DNA from: Paralichthys olivaceus
Lineage: Eukaryota; Chordata; Actinopteri; Pleuronectiformes; Paralichthyidae
DNA: 64,000 nt
Direction: 5' to 3'
Assembly: GCF_024713975.1 (NCBI RefSeq)
Contig: NC_091100.1
Span: forward strand, 13,856,001-13,920,000
Shown here: one piece after another, positions 62,511 through 64,000 of the stretch
Position numbering within the stretch: the stretch's first letter is position 1
Layout: the number at the start of each line of letters is the position of its first letter
Notes under the pieces: model-generated
The model's input: the letters and a program-made list of their open reading frames with translations, nothing else
Database searches by the model: none
Told to the model about the DNA's origin: nothing
Translations under genes and position numbers: made by a program

Positions 62511-63692
62511 AGACATTAGCGGACATCCCTGTACACACTGGGAATCATAAGTTCATTTTGGGATCTTCATATACAATGAAACAGTTGTTTGCAGATGTGC
62601 ATGGACTGGGATAAAACTTTGCTGGCATCTGTTTGTATCACAAATGCAAACTTGAATCACAATCCATCTTTATTTGTTCTGTTTGTATGTTTTTTTTTAA
62701 TACATAAAACCATTTAAAAGTCATGATTTGCCTTCTGACAAACTTTTTTTTTTTTTTTAATTTCTACATCATAATAACAAACAAGCAACTAGTCATGGTT
62801 GAAAAGCTCCAATCTTTAATGCCAATACAGCCCTCTAGTGGCAACTTGAGAAAATACACCAGGTGTAAAGCAGCATCCATCATGAATCGTTACAGATCAT
62901 ATGCAAAACCAAATGCTTGTGTCGGACATTTGCAAATGTTACATAAACCCTTTTCACAGCTGAAGTTCCAACATATCACATTAGGAAAAGCACTGGTTTA
63001 ATTTATTGATTCATTTCTTAGCCTCTTAAATAAAATAGTTAATGACAGTAAAATTTGTGCTTTTCAAATTGCCTGGCATAAAAAAAAATTATTCTAATAC
63101 AAATTTACTGATATTAAACCTTGTTCTACCACCTTTGACATATAATGTGCATTAATGACAAGTAGCATCATCAGTGAGCCTCCAATAACAGATACTTTCA
63201 ACTACGTCTCAAGATCTTACATACCCTCTATTCTGTTATTTACGTGTTGAGACCACTGATAGAAGTACGAGTTAAAAGGTTTGATGGTATCACTGCGTCG
63301 TCCTCCCCTCTCTAAACACCAATTGTAATCTGTTTTAATCCAAGAGAGTTTTTTTGGCGTTGCATCGATCAATCTCGAGGTGTTTTCCAAAATGCTTGTC
63401 TTCTCAGATATCACAGCAGGCGGTGTTGTTCTTCTGTTTTGGATCGTTCTTTCATCCCAAGAGAGCTTCATCCTCTTATGACTCCAAGTTTTTTCGCCAG
63501 ACTAACAATTGGACACACATGAAACGTCACATATGATAAAACACACATCACCTTCTTCTACAGGAACACAAACAGCAGCCCACCGAGAAGGGGTGTCCAT
63601 CACATCATCGTTGAAATAAATTCTACATCAACTTGATGTCTTGACGGAGGTTAACTAAAAAAATAAACGGCATATCCATCTGTCGACTGCTG
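62511..63692. other. 3' UTRs of two convergent genes
   Basis: No coding exon is visible. On the plus strand AATAAA occurs at 63029-63034 and may end rnaseh2a. On the minus strand AATAAA (plus-strand TTTATT at 63002-63007) may end the right-edge gene. If both are used, the transcripts overlap slightly. Confidence 0.4.
63002..63007 (-). terminator. Candidate polyadenylation signal of the right-edge gene
   Basis: Plus-strand TTTATT is AATAAA on the minus strand, about 690 bp beyond the stop codon at 63693-63695. Confidence 0.3.
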
Positions 63693-63932
63693 CTAGTTCC
63701 CGTTGGGTTTGTGTCTGGACTCCTGGATCCGCTTCCCAAAGTTCATAGCTAAACTGGAGACTGCGAACGAGGACAGGATTATGATCGAGCTCCCCACAAA
63801 ATGTGACGAGGCTCCTCTGGGGGCCGCTCGCAGGGTTCTCCTGGGCAAAGTCTCTCTGTCGAAGGCTGAGGAGGCAGTCACCATCTGGGCCACAGGCTCC
63901 ATGCTTATTAATGAGGCTTGGATGTCAGAGAA
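63693..63932 (-). CDS. Last coding exon of an unrecognised protein with a C-terminal membrane segment (partial)
   Basis: The exon starts after a good minus-strand acceptor (TTTTGTCTTCAG) at 63932 in phase 0 and encodes 79 residues before TAG. It begins FSDIQASLISMEPVAQ, then has a basic patch (PRRTLRAAPRG) and a hydrophobic run at about exon residues 50-66 (FVGSSIIILSSFAVSSLAM). It ends with a short polar tail (KRIQESRHKPNGN). A single hydrophobic run this near the C-terminus suggests a tail-anchored or single-pass protein. I do not recognise the family. The rest of the gene lies beyond the window. The clean acceptor, open frame and stop support a real exon, but homology is untested. Confidence 0.5.
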   Translation of the reverse strand, partial: FSDIQASLISMEPVAQMVTASSAFDRETLPRRTLRAAPRGASSHFVGSSIIILSSFAVSSLAMNFGKRIQESRHKPNGN

Positions 63933-64000
63933 CTGAAGACAAAATGCTACAAGCTGGTTTGGGTCAGGCGTCGGCTCTTCGGTATGACTGCTACAGTCTC

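Noticed and set aside
63217-63471. 84-codon minus-strand frame left of the right-edge exon
   Set aside because: It lies after that gene's stop codon, has no acceptor or donor logic and no recognised domain; probably 3' UTR.

Overview
This window is vertebrate genomic DNA from a ray-finned fish, most likely a percomorph teleost. The evidence is split genes with GT-AG introns, long CA/GT and tetranucleotide microsatellites, and interspersed repeats typical of teleosts. There is no bacterial-style gene organisation. I found no rRNA, tRNA or CRISPR array.

Six protein-coding genes could be rebuilt exon by exon, and one more is partial. From left to right: luc7l (minus, 1-5299, leaving the window at its stop codon), smdt1/EMRE (plus, 7327-8982), triobp (minus, 9568-21975, 19 coding exons), a Kir2-type potassium channel called kcnj4-like (plus, 36451-38884), sox10 (plus, 53416-55478), rnaseh2a (plus, 59500-62510), and the last exon of an unrecognised membrane protein (minus, 63693-63932). 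luc7l and smdt1 are divergent, smdt1 and triobp converge, triobp and kcnj4-like diverge, and rnaseh2a converges on the gene at the right edge. Exon phases close exactly in every complete model.

In human, SMDT1, TRIOBP, KCNJ4 and SOX10 all lie on 22q13, so the block is the sox10 neighbourhood. LUC7L (human 16p13.3) and RNASEH2A (human 19p13) are joined to it here. The proteins do not form one pathway: splicing (Luc7l), mitochondrial calcium uptake (Emre), actin bundling (Triobp), potassium conductance (Kir2), neural-crest and glial transcription (Sox10) and ribonucleotide removal from DNA (RNase H2A).

Two large intergenic stretches flank the channel gene: about 14.5 kb between triobp and kcnj4-like (21976-36450) and about 14 kb between kcnj4-like and sox10 (38885-52590). 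They hold microsatellites, repeat copies and several non-repetitive islands that could be regulatory DNA for sox10 or the channel. No previously undescribed multi-gene system is evident. The most unusual points are an intron inside the N-terminal coding region of the Kir2 gene with a large N-terminal insertion, a short inverted-repeat element flanked by TTAA, clustered nuclear-receptor half-sites, and the unidentified membrane-protein exon at the right edge.
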